NCBI GenBank assembly: GCA_021817345.1
Contig: JAKAVC010000071.1
Span: 1 to 32,591, forward strand
Reading direction: 5' to 3'
DNA from: Deltaproteobacteria bacterium
GTDB taxonomy: Bacteria; Desulfobacterota; Binatia; Binatales; Binataceae
Length of the DNA stretch: 32,591 bases
The notes beneath the pieces are model-generated. The model saw only the letters and a list, made by a program, of their open reading frames with translations, was not told the DNA's origin and did not search any database. A program made the translations under genes and the position numbers. This document shows positions 1 through 11,617 of this stretch, piece after piece. How positions within the stretch are numbered: position 1 is the first letter of the stretch; every line of letters begins with the position of its first letter.

Positions 1-3009
<3,009 letters not shown>

Positions 3010-3013
<4 letters not shown>

Positions 3014-4947
3014 AGCCGCGATTCAACCCGAAGGATATGCGCCGGCTCGATCCGCGGATCGAGCCGTATGTAGTTGCGAACGGACCATTCGTAGCTCGCG
3101 CCCGTCAGCAGGTCCGCCACCCGGTAACGCTGGCCGGGCGAAACCCCCACCACTTCGGACGGCACGAACGCGGTGCAGTGATGGGGATGGAACGGGTCGA
3201 GGTTAACCGCGACCAGGATGACGTTGGCAAGATCGGCGGTGCTCTTCGCGTAAAGCATTATCATGTCGTTGTCGGTGTCGAGGAAACGGAGGTTCGTGAG
3301 TTCGTGAAGCGCCGGGTTGTCGTTCCGGATGCGGTTCACGCGCGCGATGAATTCCTTGATGTTTCCCGGACGGTTCCAGTCGCGAGCCTTGATCTCGTAC
3401 TTCTCCGAGTTGGCGTATTCCTCCGTGCCCGCAACCGCGTCGTTCTCGCAGAGTTCGTAGCCGCTGTAGATGCCGTAAGAGGGCGAAAGCGTCGCGGCCA
3501 GCACCAGCCGCATCTTGAACGCGGGCCGTCCGCCCTGCTGCAGGATCGGTGGAAGGATGTCGGGGGTGTTGGTGAAGAAATTCGGGCGAAAATAGTCACT
3601 CACCGGCGGTCTCGAGAGTTCACTGAGATATTCCGTAAGCTCCCACTTGGTATTGCGCCATGTGAAGTAAGTATACGACTGCGTGAATCCCGCCTTGGCC
3701 AGCGCCTTCATCATAATGGGCCGGGTGAACGCCTCGGAAAGGAAAATCACCTCGGGATGCCGTGCCTGGACCTCGTTGATGAGCCAGTGCCAGAAAGCGA
3801 CGGGCTTGGTGTGCGGATTGTCAACCCGAAAGATTTTGACTCCGTGGCCGATCCAGAACATCACGATCCGCTTCAGCTCCTCCATCAGGTTCTTCTGGTC
3901 CGGGGTGTCGAAGTTGACCGGATAGATGTCCTGGTACTGCTTTGGCGGATTCTCGGCGTACTTGATAGTGCCGTCGGGGCGGTGCTCGAACCACTGCGGA
4001 TGCTCGGTGACCCAGGGGTGGTCGGGCGAGCACTGGATCGCGAAGTCGAGCGCGACTTCAAGTCCGAGACGCTCGGCGGTCTGAACGAAATGATCGAAGT
4101 CCGCGAGCGTCCCCAGCGCGGGTTCTATCGCCATATGCCCGCCCGCGGCGCTGCCAATCGCCCAGGGGCTTCCCGGGCTTTCGCTCGATGCGGTCAGCGC
4201 GTTGTTCGGTCCCTTGCGGTTCGTGTGCCCGATCGGATGAATCGGCACGAGATAGACGACGTCGAAGCCCATGTCGCGGATTTCAGGCAGGCGCATTTCA
4301 GCCTCGCGCAGGGTCGCATGCTTTCCGGGACAACTTCCCTGCGAGCGCGGGAACATCTCGTACCACGCGCCGTAACGTGCTCTTGGCCGGTCGGCTATTA
4401 CCTCGAGCACCGGGCTGTAACTGACAGCGCCAAGCCGTTCCTCGGCACTGTCCACTGCGGCCTCCAGCGCGGGCTCGAACACTACGTCCACGGCCAGATG
4501 CGGATCGGGAAGCGAGCGAAGCCTTTCCAGGTAGCTCGCGAGCGTCTGACGATTCTGTCCGCGCGCGCGCTTCTTCACCCGCTCGAGGAGCATGATTCCC
4601 TCCTCGAGGTTCGATGCCACTTCAAGGCGGGTTTCGGCCTTCTTTCTGAAATAATCCCGCCAGCTCGCAAAAGCCTTGCTCCACGCTTCCACCGTGAAGA
4701 GGTAACGGGTGTTCTCCTCGAGCGGGAATTCGCCGCGCCAGCGATCCTCGCCGAGCGGCCACATCGGCGATTCCTGAAAGCGCTTGTCCTGTCGGCGGCG
4801 CCATTTGACCACCGCTCCGAGTTCCGCAACGCCGTCGCGAAAGATGTCCGCCTCGACCACGCACAACTCGCCGGCGATTCGTTTTGCCGGATAGTTGCCG
4901 CAGTCAACCGAGGGCGTGACCCCCTCGATGATGATATGGTTCAGCAT
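3010..4947 (-). CDS. glgE: Alpha-1,4-glucan:maltose-1-phosphate maltosyltransferase GlgE
   Basis: This is a 645-residue cytoplasmic GH13_3 enzyme that transfers maltosyl units from alpha-maltose-1-phosphate to a growing alpha-1,4-glucan. The N-terminal part (about 1-110) is the beta-sandwich domain, followed by the GH13 barrel. Nucleophile D376 lies in [11 protein letters not shown], acid/base E405 in FLSEAFTRP and the third carboxylate D463 in NTPDILPP. The spacing matches the characterised Streptomyces enzyme to within one residue. The frame extends 43 codons upstream, but the ATG at 4947 gives the usual GlgE start ([10 protein letters not shown]) and has AAGGAG about 11 bases ahead. It is the first gene of a pair with the TreS-maltokinase fusion, overlapping it by four bases. 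No glgB branching enzyme is in the window; it may lie beyond base 1. Confidence 0.95.
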
Positions 4948-5115
4948 TCCCCTGCCGTCTCCTTCACGGGCCGTCTTTCCGGGGCGAGACGCCGGCGCGA
5001 ATTTGCTCCGCGCGTGGTTCGTGCGGGACCCAGCGCCGAAAGGGACTCGCCGGGTGACGAACGGAATTGCGCTCACACGGGCCGCGCGGCTACACGATGC
5101 GCAGGAAACCGCATT

Positions 5116-5145
5116 ATTCTATCAAGCGCAGCAACCTAATTTTAA
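5116..5145 (-). promoter_or_regulatory. Possible sigma70-type promoter for glgE-treS
   Basis: Read on the minus strand, TTAAAA (5145-5140) and TAGAAT (5121-5116) are separated by 18 bases in a locally AT-rich stretch. They lie about 170 bases upstream of the glgE start. The match to TTGACA/TATAAT is four and five of six. Nothing else in the 262-base gap between the NIPSNAP stop and glgE looks like a promoter. This is a by-eye match only. Confidence 0.35.
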
Positions 5146-5209
5146 CACGCCCCGTGAACGGGTCTATCGACGGGGATGCCGCGCGCGTTCGGGAGACGGT
5201 GTGTCCGAG

Positions 5210-5578
5210 CTAGTGATCGAAGTATGGACCGCCGGTCGTCTCCGCGCCCGGGTCGAGAAAGCGAAGCCACGTTTCAACCGTCAAGGCGCGACGCTTTTCC
5301 AGCGCGTCGCGGCATCGCTCCCACATCGGGCCTTCGCCGCCCAGTGCGAGCGGGTTGCGAGTCGCCTTCCAATGCTCGCGGCTCTGGTACCGGGTGATCC
5401 GGATGACGGTGTCGTAATCGGGCGAGGAGGCCTCGTGTTCGTCCTCGGTGACGAGCCACATTCCGAGAATTCGCGCGCCGATTCGTTCGAAGTACGGCCA
5501 TACGCCCCGCGCACTCAGCCGATGGAACTCGCCGAAGCTGCCCTTTTTGATCCGGAACGTTCTCTGCGTTGCGATCAT
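5210..5578 (-). CDS. NIPSNAP-like dimeric alpha/beta-barrel protein
   Basis: This 122-residue protein has the pattern of small NIPSNAP or EthD-like ferredoxin-fold proteins. It opens with a strand (TQRTFRIKKG), has a helix carrying WPYFERIGARILGMW, and then a strand with YDTVIRITRYQS followed by EHWKATRNP. Members usually act as homodimers. Some bind small hydrophobic molecules, and the substrate cannot be read from sequence. The open frame runs 43 codons further upstream, but the ATG at 5578 has a clear GGAGG eight bases ahead and begins the conserved domain. The gene is divergent from peptide deformylase with 155 bases between them, and is probably monocistronic. No signal peptide or membrane segment is visible. 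Fold assignment is fairly good; function is unknown. Confidence 0.75.
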   Translation of the reverse strand: MIATQRTFRIKKGSFGEFHRLSARGVWPYFERIGARILGMWLVTEDEHEASSPDYDTVIRITRYQSREHWKATRNPLALGGEGPMWERCRDALEKRRALTVETWLRFLDPGAETTGGPYFDH

Positions 5579-5733
5579 CGGATATTCCTCCGTTCGAGCC
5601 GCCGACTTGCCTGATTTGTTTCGTAATACCGCGCCCGCCGGGCGGCCGGCGAGAGCCGCGCGCCGATGCGGGTTGCGTGGCGAAGCGCGAACGATAAGAT
5701 GTGACAATCCGCTTCGACGCTAATGAGGCTTGG

Positions 5734-6279
5734 ATGATCCTCAAAGTCGCCCGCCTTGGCCATCCCGTGATACGAACGCAGGCCCTGCAAGTGCCGGTCG
5801 AGCAGATAACCACGCGCGATTTTCAGAAACTGCTCGACGACATGGCCGAGACGATGCGCGAATACATGGGCGTGGGGCTCGCCGGGCCGCAGGTGCATCT
5901 GCCGCTCAGGGTCGCGGTGCTCGAGGTCCAGGCCCATCCGCGCTATCCCGACATGCCTTCGGTGCCGCTCACCTTCCTAATCAACCCGACCGTGACCGTA
6001 CTCGACCAGACGACGGTTGACGAATGGGAAGGATGCCTCAGCATCCCGGAGATGCGCGGACTGGTGCCGCGCTATTCGAAGATTCGTGTCCAGGCGCTCG
6101 GACGAAACGCCGAGCCGCTCGATTTCGTCGCAACCGATTTTCACGCGCGGGTCGTTCAGCACGAGACCGACCATCTGAACGGCGAGGTCTATCTCGATCG
6201 CATGCGCGACATGCGCACCCTTGCCCATCTTGCGGAATGGCAGCGCTACGTCCTGCCCGCGCTCGAACACAAGGATTGA
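5734..6279 (+). CDS. def: Peptide deformylase
   Basis: This 181-residue metalloenzyme removes the N-formyl group from nascent proteins. All three family motifs are present: motif 1 as GVGLAGPQ (46-53), motif 2 as EGCLSIP (99-105) with metal ligand C101, and motif 3 as QHETDH (142-147) with ligands H143 and H147 and catalytic E144. Motif 1 is usually GxGLAAPQ; here the second Ala is Gly. The ATG at 5734 gives the usual MILKVARLGHPVIR start and has GAGG six bases ahead. A GTG at 5701 would add 11 non-homologous residues and has no Shine-Dalgarno. The fmt gene often paired with def is not beside it. The neighbouring genes face away or are unrelated, so it appears to be transcribed alone. Confidence 0.93.
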   Translation: MILKVARLGHPVIRTQALQVPVEQITTRDFQKLLDDMAETMREYMGVGLAGPQVHLPLRVAVLEVQAHPRYPDMPSVPLTFLINPTVTVLDQTTVDEWEGCLSIPEMRGLVPRYSKIRVQALGRNAEPLDFVATDFHARVVQHETDHLNGEVYLDRMRDMRTLAHLAEWQRYVLPALEHKD

Positions 6280-6322
6280 AGCCGCGTTCGGCGCTCGCAC
6301 GAAGGCGTCTGGTCGCGGGAGA

Positions 6323-6619
6323 TTACTTGGGCGGGTAGGGAAGGTTGACCGTCGGCATCTTGCCCGTGGCCTTGTACTGGGCGATTGCCTTGCTGAGCGC
6401 GTCGTTCTGCATCGCTAGGTTCTGCTCCTCGGTCTGGACCTTTGAGAGAGCGATTTTCAGGTTGAGGTTTTCCTTTTGCGTGGCGGCGAGCTGAGCGTTC
6501 AACTGCTCGATTTGCTTCTGCTGCGCCTGCTGGACCTGGGCGCTACGCGACATGACCGTGTAGAGCACGGCGCCCGCGATTGCGCCGACAACCAAAGCGG
6601 TAATTACTACACGCAGCAT
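6323..6619 (-). CDS. Small membrane-anchored coiled-coil protein
   Basis: This 98-residue protein is of unrecognised family. Residues 3-21 form one hydrophobic segment (VVITALVVGAIAGAVLYTV). Residues about 25-75 are a Gln/Glu/Lys/Leu-rich heptad stretch that should form a coiled coil, and the tail ends in VNLPYPPK. The likely topology is an N-terminal anchor with a periplasmic or cytoplasmic coil. The open frame continues upstream, but the extra residues are Arg/Pro-rich and not protein-like, so the ATG at 6619 just before the membrane segment is preferred. Its ribosome-binding site is weak. It ends about 40 bases from the convergent def gene and is divergent from the ABC operon. It is small but has convincing composition. 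Confidence 0.7.
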   Translation of the reverse strand: MLRVVITALVVGAIAGAVLYTVMSRSAQVQQAQQKQIEQLNAQLAATQKENLNLKIALSKVQTEEQNLAMQNDALSKAIAQYKATGKMPTVNLPYPPK

Positions 6620-6721
6620 GATGCCTACCCACGTCGAGCATAGCGATATGGCGAACGCCGCGCCATCGCGACCGTACGCAGGGCGGATTTGGTTGAAAGC
6701 GAGGCGCGCAGTCAATCCAAG

Positions 6722-6751
6722 TTGACATCCCGGCGCGGCGATTCCTAGAAT
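6722..6751 (+). promoter_or_regulatory. Sigma70-type promoter for the ABC transporter operon
   Basis: TTGACA at 6722-6727 (six of six) and TAGAAT at 6746-6751 (five of six) are separated by 18 bases. They lie 115 bases upstream of the ATPase start and point toward it. This is one of the two best sigma70-like matches in the window. Confidence 0.6.
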
Positions 6752-6866
6752 GCCGAAGCGTTCGTTCTCGGAGGCAAGCTGTCGCCGGCGTGAAGTACCG
6801 CATCTTGCGCCGGTCATGGGGGAGCGGGTCCGCTTCGTGTCCGGTGGGGGTGCGAAAACAAGCCCG

Positions 6867-7820
6867 ATGATAGAGGTCCGGGATCTGACCAAATATTTCG
6901 GGGCGACCCTCGCAGTCGATCACGTTTCATTCAAGGTCGAAAAGGGGGAAATAATCGGCCTGCTCGGACCAAACGGGTCGGGCAAGACCACGATCATGCG
7001 CATCCTGACGGGCTTTTTTCCGCCCACTTCGGGACAAGCGCTGATCGCCGGTCTCAATGTCGCCGAACACTCGCTCGCCACCCGCCGCCGGGTCGGATAC
7101 CTGCCCGAAAACATGGTCCTCTATCCCGATCTCAGCGTTTCCGCGCTGCTCGATTTCGCCGCGCGTGTGCGCGAGCTCGACAGCAAACGCGCCCGGGAAC
7201 GCATTGAGTTCGCGATCAAAACCTGCGGACTTGAGGAGGTCAGGCGAAAGCTTATAGGCAAGCTGTCCAAGGGCTACCGCCAAAGAGTGGGGATCGCGCA
7301 GGCGATACTCAGCGATCCGGAAGTGCTTATTCTCGACGAGCCGACCGTGGGGCTCGACCCGCGTCAGGTGGTCGAGATACGCGAACTCATCCGCTCGCTC
7401 GCGGGACGCTCAACGGTCCTGCTTTCGACCCACATCCTGCCCGAAGTCACGATGACCTGTGGGCGGGTTGTGATAATCGACCGCGGCAGGATCGTTGCCC
7501 AGGACACGCCCGAGCGGCTTACAGCCAAGCTGCAGGGAAGCGATCAGAGTATCGTAACCGTGGCCGGCCCGAAGGAAGCGGTGCGCGCGGCGCTCGGCGC
7601 GGTCGCCCACGTCGAGCGCCTTGAAGAGCGTCGCACCGACGCGCCGCAGGACGGAGTGTGCAGTTTCGTCGCCCATTCGAAGGGGCACGGCGACGAGGTG
7701 CGCTCCGCGCTGGCGGCGACGGTGGTGCGCAACGGATGGAACCTGCTCGAGATCAAGCCGGTCGCGCTCAGTCTCGAGGAGTTGTTCGTGAGTATCGTGA
7801 CCAGCGAGGAACAGCCCTGA
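6867..7820 (+). CDS. ABC transporter ATP-binding protein (GldA/NosF-like)
   Basis: This 317-residue ATPase belongs to the ABC-2 export type. Walker A is GPNGSGKTT (34-42), the signature is LSKGYRQRV (133-141), Walker B is VLILDEP (153-159) and the switch histidine is H189 in LLSTHI. The usual Q-loop position carries Glu in GYLPEN, as in GldA, NosF and CcmA-like proteins. A C-terminal domain of about 90 residues follows the nucleotide-binding domain, as in that subgroup. The frame is open further upstream, but the ATG at 6867 gives the conserved MIEVRDLTKYFG start; its Shine-Dalgarno is poor (a G-rich stretch about 20 bases ahead). It is the first gene of a four-gene operon with the permease 31 bases downstream. 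The exported substrate is unknown. Confidence 0.93.
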   Translation: MIEVRDLTKYFGATLAVDHVSFKVEKGEIIGLLGPNGSGKTTIMRILTGFFPPTSGQALIAGLNVAEHSLATRRRVGYLPENMVLYPDLSVSALLDFAARVRELDSKRARERIEFAIKTCGLEEVRRKLIGKLSKGYRQRVGIAQAILSDPEVLILDEPTVGLDPRQVVEIRELIRSLAGRSTVLLSTHILPEVTMTCGRVVIIDRGRIVAQDTPERLTAKLQGSDQSIVTVAGPKEAVRAALGAVAHVERLEERRTDAPQDGVCSFVAHSKGHGDEVRSALAATVVRNGWNLLEIKPVALSLEELFVSIVTSEEQP

Positions 7821-7851
7821 GCGTGCGCAGTCTCTTCGCTTGAGGTGACCG

Positions 7852-8676
7852 ATGTCCAACGGTGCAGCAACGCCGGAGGCACCCGGCGCCGCGGCGGCAG
7901 TGCTCGGCGCCGAGCGCAGCGGCTTTTCGGCGCGCAGGATGTTGGCGGTGATGCGCAAGGAATTGCGCTCGTATTTCGCCTTTCCGCTGGTCTACGTCGT
8001 ATCGGGAATTTTCCTGATGCTGACGGGATATTACGCGTACACCGATCTGGTCTTCTTCGTCACGATTTCGTTCTCGCGCGACATAATCCAGAACTACTGG
8101 CAGCTCCTGTTCACCGACATCCGGCTCTGCCTGCTGCTGACGCTGCCGTTCATCACGATGCGGTCGTTTGCCGAGGAACGCAAGCTCGGCACGGTCGAAC
8201 TGCTCTACACATATCCGCTTCGCGACGGCGAGATTATGGGCGGGAAGTTCCTGGCTGCGGTGATTATTTTCCTGATGATGCTGTCGCTGACGCTTGTGTA
8301 CCCGGTCTATCTGTACTCGATTCACGTTTTCCCGCTGTTTCCGCTGCTCGCCGGCTACCTCGGCCTCGCGCTGCTCGGATGCGCGTTTATCGCGTGCGGG
8401 ATTTTCATCTCATCGCTCTGCGAGAGCCAGGTAATCGCCGGAATAACCACGATCGTGATTCTGCTGCTCTTGTGGATATTCAACTGGAACGAGGCGGCGT
8501 TCGAGGTCGGCGAGATCAACGCGGTCAGGATGCTCTCGCTATTCGACCAGTTCGGCGCTTTCGCCAAGGGGGTCATCGATCTCTACCACGTCACCTATTT
8601 CCTCTTTTTCACCACCTTCTTTCTGTACCTGACGATGCGTTCGATGGAGGCGCGGAAGTGGACGGGCCGGAGGTAA
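7852..8676 (+). CDS. ABC-2 type permease (GldF-like)
   Basis: This 274-residue membrane protein has about six hydrophobic segments: near 45-65, 90-102, 130-152, 160-185, 193-210 and 245-262. The motif MRSFAEERKLGTVELLYTYP (103-122), between the second and third segments, is characteristic of GldF/NosY-type permeases. A GAGGTG precedes the ATG at 7852, 31 bases after the ATPase stop. Its 3' end overlaps the next gene by 19 bases. With the upstream ATPase and downstream auxiliary protein it should form one inner-membrane complex. In Bacteroidetes GldAFG is linked to gliding; in other phyla the role is unproven, so no substrate is claimed. Confidence 0.9.
   Translation: MSNGAATPEAPGAAAAVLGAERSGFSARRMLAVMRKELRSYFAFPLVYVVSGIFLMLTGYYAYTDLVFFVTISFSRDIIQNYWQLLFTDIRLCLLLTLPFITMRSFAEERKLGTVELLYTYPLRDGEIMGGKFLAAVIIFLMMLSLTLVYPVYLYSIHVFPLFPLLAGYLGLALLGCAFIACGIFISSLCESQVIAGITTIVILLLLWIFNWNEAAFEVGEINAVRMLSLFDQFGAFAKGVIDLYHVTYFLFFTTFFLYLTMRSMEARKWTGRR
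8646..8650 (+). promoter_or_regulatory. Shine-Dalgarno setting a GTG start inside the permease gene
   Basis: GGAGG lies inside the last codons of the permease, seven bases ahead of the GTG at 8658. It is the only well-placed ribosome-binding site for the downstream gene, whose open frame extends back more than 800 bases as out-of-frame noise. Confidence 0.7.
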
Positions 8677-10091
8677 AGCGCGAAGAAGGCCAAAGGCTCG
8701 GACTGTGGGCCAATTACGCCCTTCTGATCTATACGGCAGTCGCGCTCGGAGTGCTGCTCGGCGTCGCCAACCTGATCATTTTCGATCACAACGTCCGATG
8801 GGATCTGACGCCGGGAAAGCAGTACTCGCTCTCCCAGTTCGACAAGCGGGTACTCTCGGGCCTGAAGCACAACGTCAAGGTGATGGCGTTCGTCAGGACC
8901 GAGGACGCGTCATATCTGAGGCTTGCCGACCTGCTGTTCCAGGTCGCCGCGTACACGCCGCGCGTGACCTACCAGATAATCGACGTCAACAAGGCGCCCG
9001 GGCTCGCCCGTCAGTACGGCGTGTCGATTTACGGCGAGGTCGTGGTGGAATCCGAGGGGCGCCGGCGCGACTTCGATAACGCGCGCGCCGACCTGCTGAT
9101 TCCCGCGATCCTCGAGGTCTCGCACGTCACCAACAAGAAGCTCTACTTCACGGTTGGCCATGGCGAGCGCGACCTGTTCAACACCGATCGCAACCTCGGC
9201 TTCTCCGAGTTCCGCAACTATCTCGAACAGAACAACTACCAGATAGAGAATGTCTCGCTCTTCGCCGGTGGCGTGCCGAGCGACTGCTCGGTGCTGGTCT
9301 CGCTGGCGCCGCGCAAGGACTTCATGCCTCAGGAACTCGCGGCGCTTGCGAAGTACCTGGCCGGCGGCGGGAAATATGTCGTCTTCCTTGATCCTTATGG
9401 TTCGCCTAGTCTCGCCGGTTTCCTAGAGAAGTACTACATGCATTTCACCGAGCGGGTGATAGTCGATCCCGCCTACCGTCTCACCGCCGGCGAGATCCTG
9501 ACCATGCAGATGCCGCTTTACTCGAAGACCGACCCGATCACGCGCTCGATGGCGGGAGCGGCGGTGTTCTCGATGTCGCGCGGCGTGGAGATTACCGGAA
9601 AGCCGGGCGACAAGGCGCCCGACGGACTGGTGATGTTTCGCGCCGACAGCTTCCTCAAATCCTCGCACGAGAGCTGGGCGTCGGGTGACCCGAAGGCGGT
9701 GACGACGGGTATCACGGAGTTCAAGGCCGGCCGCGACCTCAAGGGGCCCATCCCGGTGGGCTCGGAAATCGACTTCGGGGTCAACGGCGACGTGCATGTG
9801 CCGATAGAGAAGATGGCGCGGATAGTGGGCTTCGGCAGTTCGGCCTTCGCCTCCAACCAGTTCATCGGGATGCTCGGCAATCGCGATCTGGCGGTGAGCG
9901 CGGTCAACGAGCTTGCCGGCGACGAGATCCTCATCGCCAGCCGCGAGCGTCTGAACAAGGCGGAAACCGCCGCCTTTTACGTCACCAACGCGCAGGCGAC
10001 CGGCTCCTTTTACCTCGGCGCGGTCGTCGAACCTTCCATCCTGTTCCTGGTTGGACTCGCGGTCTTCGTCCGCAGGAGGTTTTTCGCTTGA
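8658..10091 (+). CDS. GldG-like ABC transporter auxiliary protein
   Basis: This 477-residue protein starts at a GTG. A membrane segment follows near residues 18-37 (YALLIYTAVALGVLLGVANL). A long extracytoplasmic region comes next, beginning with the typical DLTPGKQYSLSQ and continuing through a GldG/ABC_transp_aux-like domain (VKVMAFVRTED, YFTVGHGERD, GGGKYVVFLDPYG). A second membrane segment lies just before the Arg-rich end (FLVGLAVFVRRRFFA). Two termini anchored around a large periplasmic domain is the family layout. The GTG at 8658 is chosen for its GGAGG. It overlaps the permease by 19 bases and the next gene by four, so the three are tightly coupled. It presumably works with the permease in handling an envelope substrate; which one is not evident. 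Confidence 0.88.
   Translation: MDGPEVKREEGQRLGLWANYALLIYTAVALGVLLGVANLIIFDHNVRWDLTPGKQYSLSQFDKRVLSGLKHNVKVMAFVRTEDASYLRLADLLFQVAAYTPRVTYQIIDVNKAPGLARQYGVSIYGEVVVESEGRRRDFDNARADLLIPAILEVSHVTNKKLYFTVGHGERDLFNTDRNLGFSEFRNYLEQNNYQIENVSLFAGGVPSDCSVLVSLAPRKDFMPQELAALAKYLAGGGKYVVFLDPYGSPSLAGFLEKYYMHFTERVIVDPAYRLTAGEILTMQMPLYSKTDPITRSMAGAAVFSMSRGVEITGKPGDKAPDGLVMFRADSFLKSSHESWASGDPKAVTTGITEFKAGRDLKGPIPVGSEIDFGVNGDVHVPIEKMARIVGFGSSAFASNQFIGMLGNRDLAVSAVNELAGDEILIASRERLNKAETAAFYVTNAQATGSFYLGAVVEPSILFLVGLAVFVRRRFFA
10074..10079 (+). promoter_or_regulatory. Shine-Dalgarno setting a TTG start
   Basis: A consensus AGGAGG lies eight bases ahead of the TTG at 10088. The TTG overlaps the stop of the upstream gene as TTGA. 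This strong site supports the rare start codon. Confidence 0.75.
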
Positions 10092-10627
10092 GCCCGCGTC
10101 ACGCGATCATATTCACGATCCTGATAGCGATACTGCTGCCCTTCTATCACTATTTCGATCGTCCCGAGGTCAAGGTCGCCGCGCTCAAGGCCGACCAGGA
10201 GAGCCTGCTCAAGCTGGACAGCGTGGATTCGATAACCGTGATTCGTGGCAACACGACGATTCAGTATCAGGCGACTCCCGACGGCAAGCATTGGGAAATC
10301 GTCCGGCCCGCGGGAAAGTTCATTCCGCAGGACCTGATGCAGGCTCTGGTCGCGCTGCTTATCAATGCGAAATCTGTCGAAGTGGTTTCGACCAATCCGA
10401 ACGATCTTGCTCAGTTCGGGCTCAACCAGCCAAGCGGCGAGTTGATAATCAAGAACCGCGATCGCAAACCGATAGATATCTATTTCGGCAGCGAGAATCC
10501 GACTGGCACCGCGATCTATGCGCGTATCGAAGGGATTCCCAAGATTTTTCTGCTGGGAAAGGATCTCGAGTACTACCAGACTCTCATGATCCAGTGGGTC
10601 GAGGGAAAACAAGGCAAGAACGCCTGA
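10088..10627 (+). CDS. DUF4340 domain protein, last gene of the ABC operon
   Basis: This 179-residue protein has an N-terminal hydrophobic anchor (residues 5-20, HAIIFTILIAILLPFY) and a DUF4340-like beta-rich extracytoplasmic part. Visible family patterns are DSITVIRGNTTIQYQ, a GKHWEIVRP strand, an alanine/leucine helix (DLMQALVALLINAK) and QFGLNQPSGELIIKNRD. DUF4340 proteins regularly follow GldG-like genes, as here. It starts at TTG with a strong AGGAGG. The start overlaps the GldG-like stop by four bases, so the two are translationally coupled. It is short compared with many DUF4340 proteins, which often carry tandem copies. It is probably an accessory subunit of the exporter; no catalytic residues are apparent. 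Confidence 0.85.
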   Translation: MSPRHAIIFTILIAILLPFYHYFDRPEVKVAALKADQESLLKLDSVDSITVIRGNTTIQYQATPDGKHWEIVRPAGKFIPQDLMQALVALLINAKSVEVVSTNPNDLAQFGLNQPSGELIIKNRDRKPIDIYFGSENPTGTAIYARIEGIPKIFLLGKDLEYYQTLMIQWVEGKQGKNA

Positions 10628-10682
10628 ACGAAGCCGCCCGATCGAGCCGCGCGCCGGCACGGCACAACCACCCTCGCGTCCT

Positions 10683-11000
10683 TCAGCCGGACTCGACGAT
10701 CTCTCTCATCTTCGCCTCGATAGCCGAGGCGTCAACGATCCCCTTTTTCGCGAGCGTCTTCTCCAGCGCGCCGAGAAAATGCGTGTAATAGACGTCCGCC
10801 GCCGGCGTGCCGCCCGAGATTCGTGCGCGGTCCGCGGCTCCGATCTCCTCGATAAGGCACGCGCGGAATTCGTCCCAGGTGCAGATGCCCGCTTCGGTCA
10901 TCCGGCGCGCGATGGCGAAGGCGCGCGCTTCCCACGGCGCGCCGAATACCTGCTCCTCGCGCTCGAAGCGCGTTCCGGCCAGCAGCTCCTGCGGTTTCAT
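10683..11000 (-). CDS. Nitrile hydratase accessory protein (P14K/beta-like)
   Basis: This 105-residue protein resembles the N-terminal part of nitrile hydratase beta subunits and matches the accessory or activator family found after nthA. The pattern is [20 protein letters not shown], then [14 protein letters not shown], then [18 protein letters not shown]. In cobalt-type systems the P14K-like protein escorts the alpha subunit and helps insert cobalt and oxidise the active-site cysteines. A GGAG lies about eight bases ahead of the ATG at 11000, and the start overlaps the nthA stop by four bases (ATGA). It is the third gene of a beta-alpha-accessory operon. The role is inferred from family and position. 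Confidence 0.88.
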   Translation of the reverse strand: MKPQELLAGTRFEREEQVFGAPWEARAFAIARRMTEAGICTWDEFRACLIEEIGAADRARISGGTPAADVYYTHFLGALEKTLAKKGIVDASAIEAKMREIVESG

Positions 11001-11614
11001 CGCGAACTCCCTCGCGCGGGCGGTGCGATTTTCGCAACCCCGACCATCGAGTCGCGCGTCACCAGTTCCGCGAGTTCCTCTTCGCTCATGCCCACGGTGC
11101 CGGCCGGACGCTCGGGTATCACCATGTAGCGCTGCTCGGCGCTTGCGTCCCATACGCGGATTTCAACGTCGTCGGGGAGCTCCAGTCCAAATTCGCGCAG
11201 CAGTCCGCGCGGATCGCGAACCGCGCGCGAGCGATACGCAAAGCTTTTGTACCATACCGGCGGAAGTCCCAGCACCGGCCACGGATAGCAGGAGCATAGC
11301 GTGCACACGATCAGATTGTGTACGCTCGGTGTGTTCTCGACGGCCACCAGATGCTCGCCCTCGGGGCCGGCGATACCGAGTTCCGCGACGGCCGCGGTTG
11401 CGTCGGCGAGCAGGCGCTTTCGAAACGCGGGATCGGTCCACGCTTTCGCCACCACGCGCGCGCCATTTCGCGGGCCGACCTTGGTTTCGTAGGTATCGAC
11501 GATCGCGTCAAGCGCCTGCGGGTCAACCAATCCTTTTTCTTCGAGCAGCGCTTCGAGCGCCTTCACGCGAAGCGCCGCGCCCGTGGGTATCGTTCTGTGG
11601 CCATTTCCCGTCAT
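10997..11614 (-). CDS. nthA: Nitrile hydratase alpha subunit, cobalt type
   Basis: This 205-residue catalytic subunit hydrates nitriles to amides. The metal-binding claw motif VCTLCSC is present, with C104, C107 and C109; in active enzymes the second and third cysteines are oxidised. The Thr in CTLCSC is the mark of cobalt enzymes, where iron enzymes have Ser. The downstream part ([42 protein letters not shown]) follows the family closely, and the length is typical. It lies three bases after the beta-subunit stop and overlaps the accessory gene by four. The beta-alpha-accessory order is that of cobalt-type operons. No amidase adjoins the operon; a Nit-type hydrolase lies 20 kb away. Confidence 0.95.
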   Translation of the reverse strand: MTGNGHRTIPTGAALRVKALEALLEEKGLVDPQALDAIVDTYETKVGPRNGARVVAKAWTDPAFRKRLLADATAAVAELGIAGPEGEHLVAVENTPSVHNLIVCTLCSCYPWPVLGLPPVWYKSFAYRSRAVRDPRGLLREFGLELPDDVEIRVWDASAEQRYMVIPERPAGTVGMSEEELAELVTRDSMVGVAKIAPPARGSSR

Positions 11615-11617
11615 CGC

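Noticed and set aside
3037-5139. A 700-codon open frame on the plus strand opposite glgE
   Set aside because: It is rich in Arg, His and Val with no domain pattern and mirrors the codon structure of glgE, which has all its catalytic motifs. It is an antisense by-product of high GC.
7845-8657. An N-terminal extension of the GldG-like gene across the permease
   Set aside because: The residues are Arg-rich and overlap the whole permease in another frame. The GTG at 8658 has a proper GGAGG.
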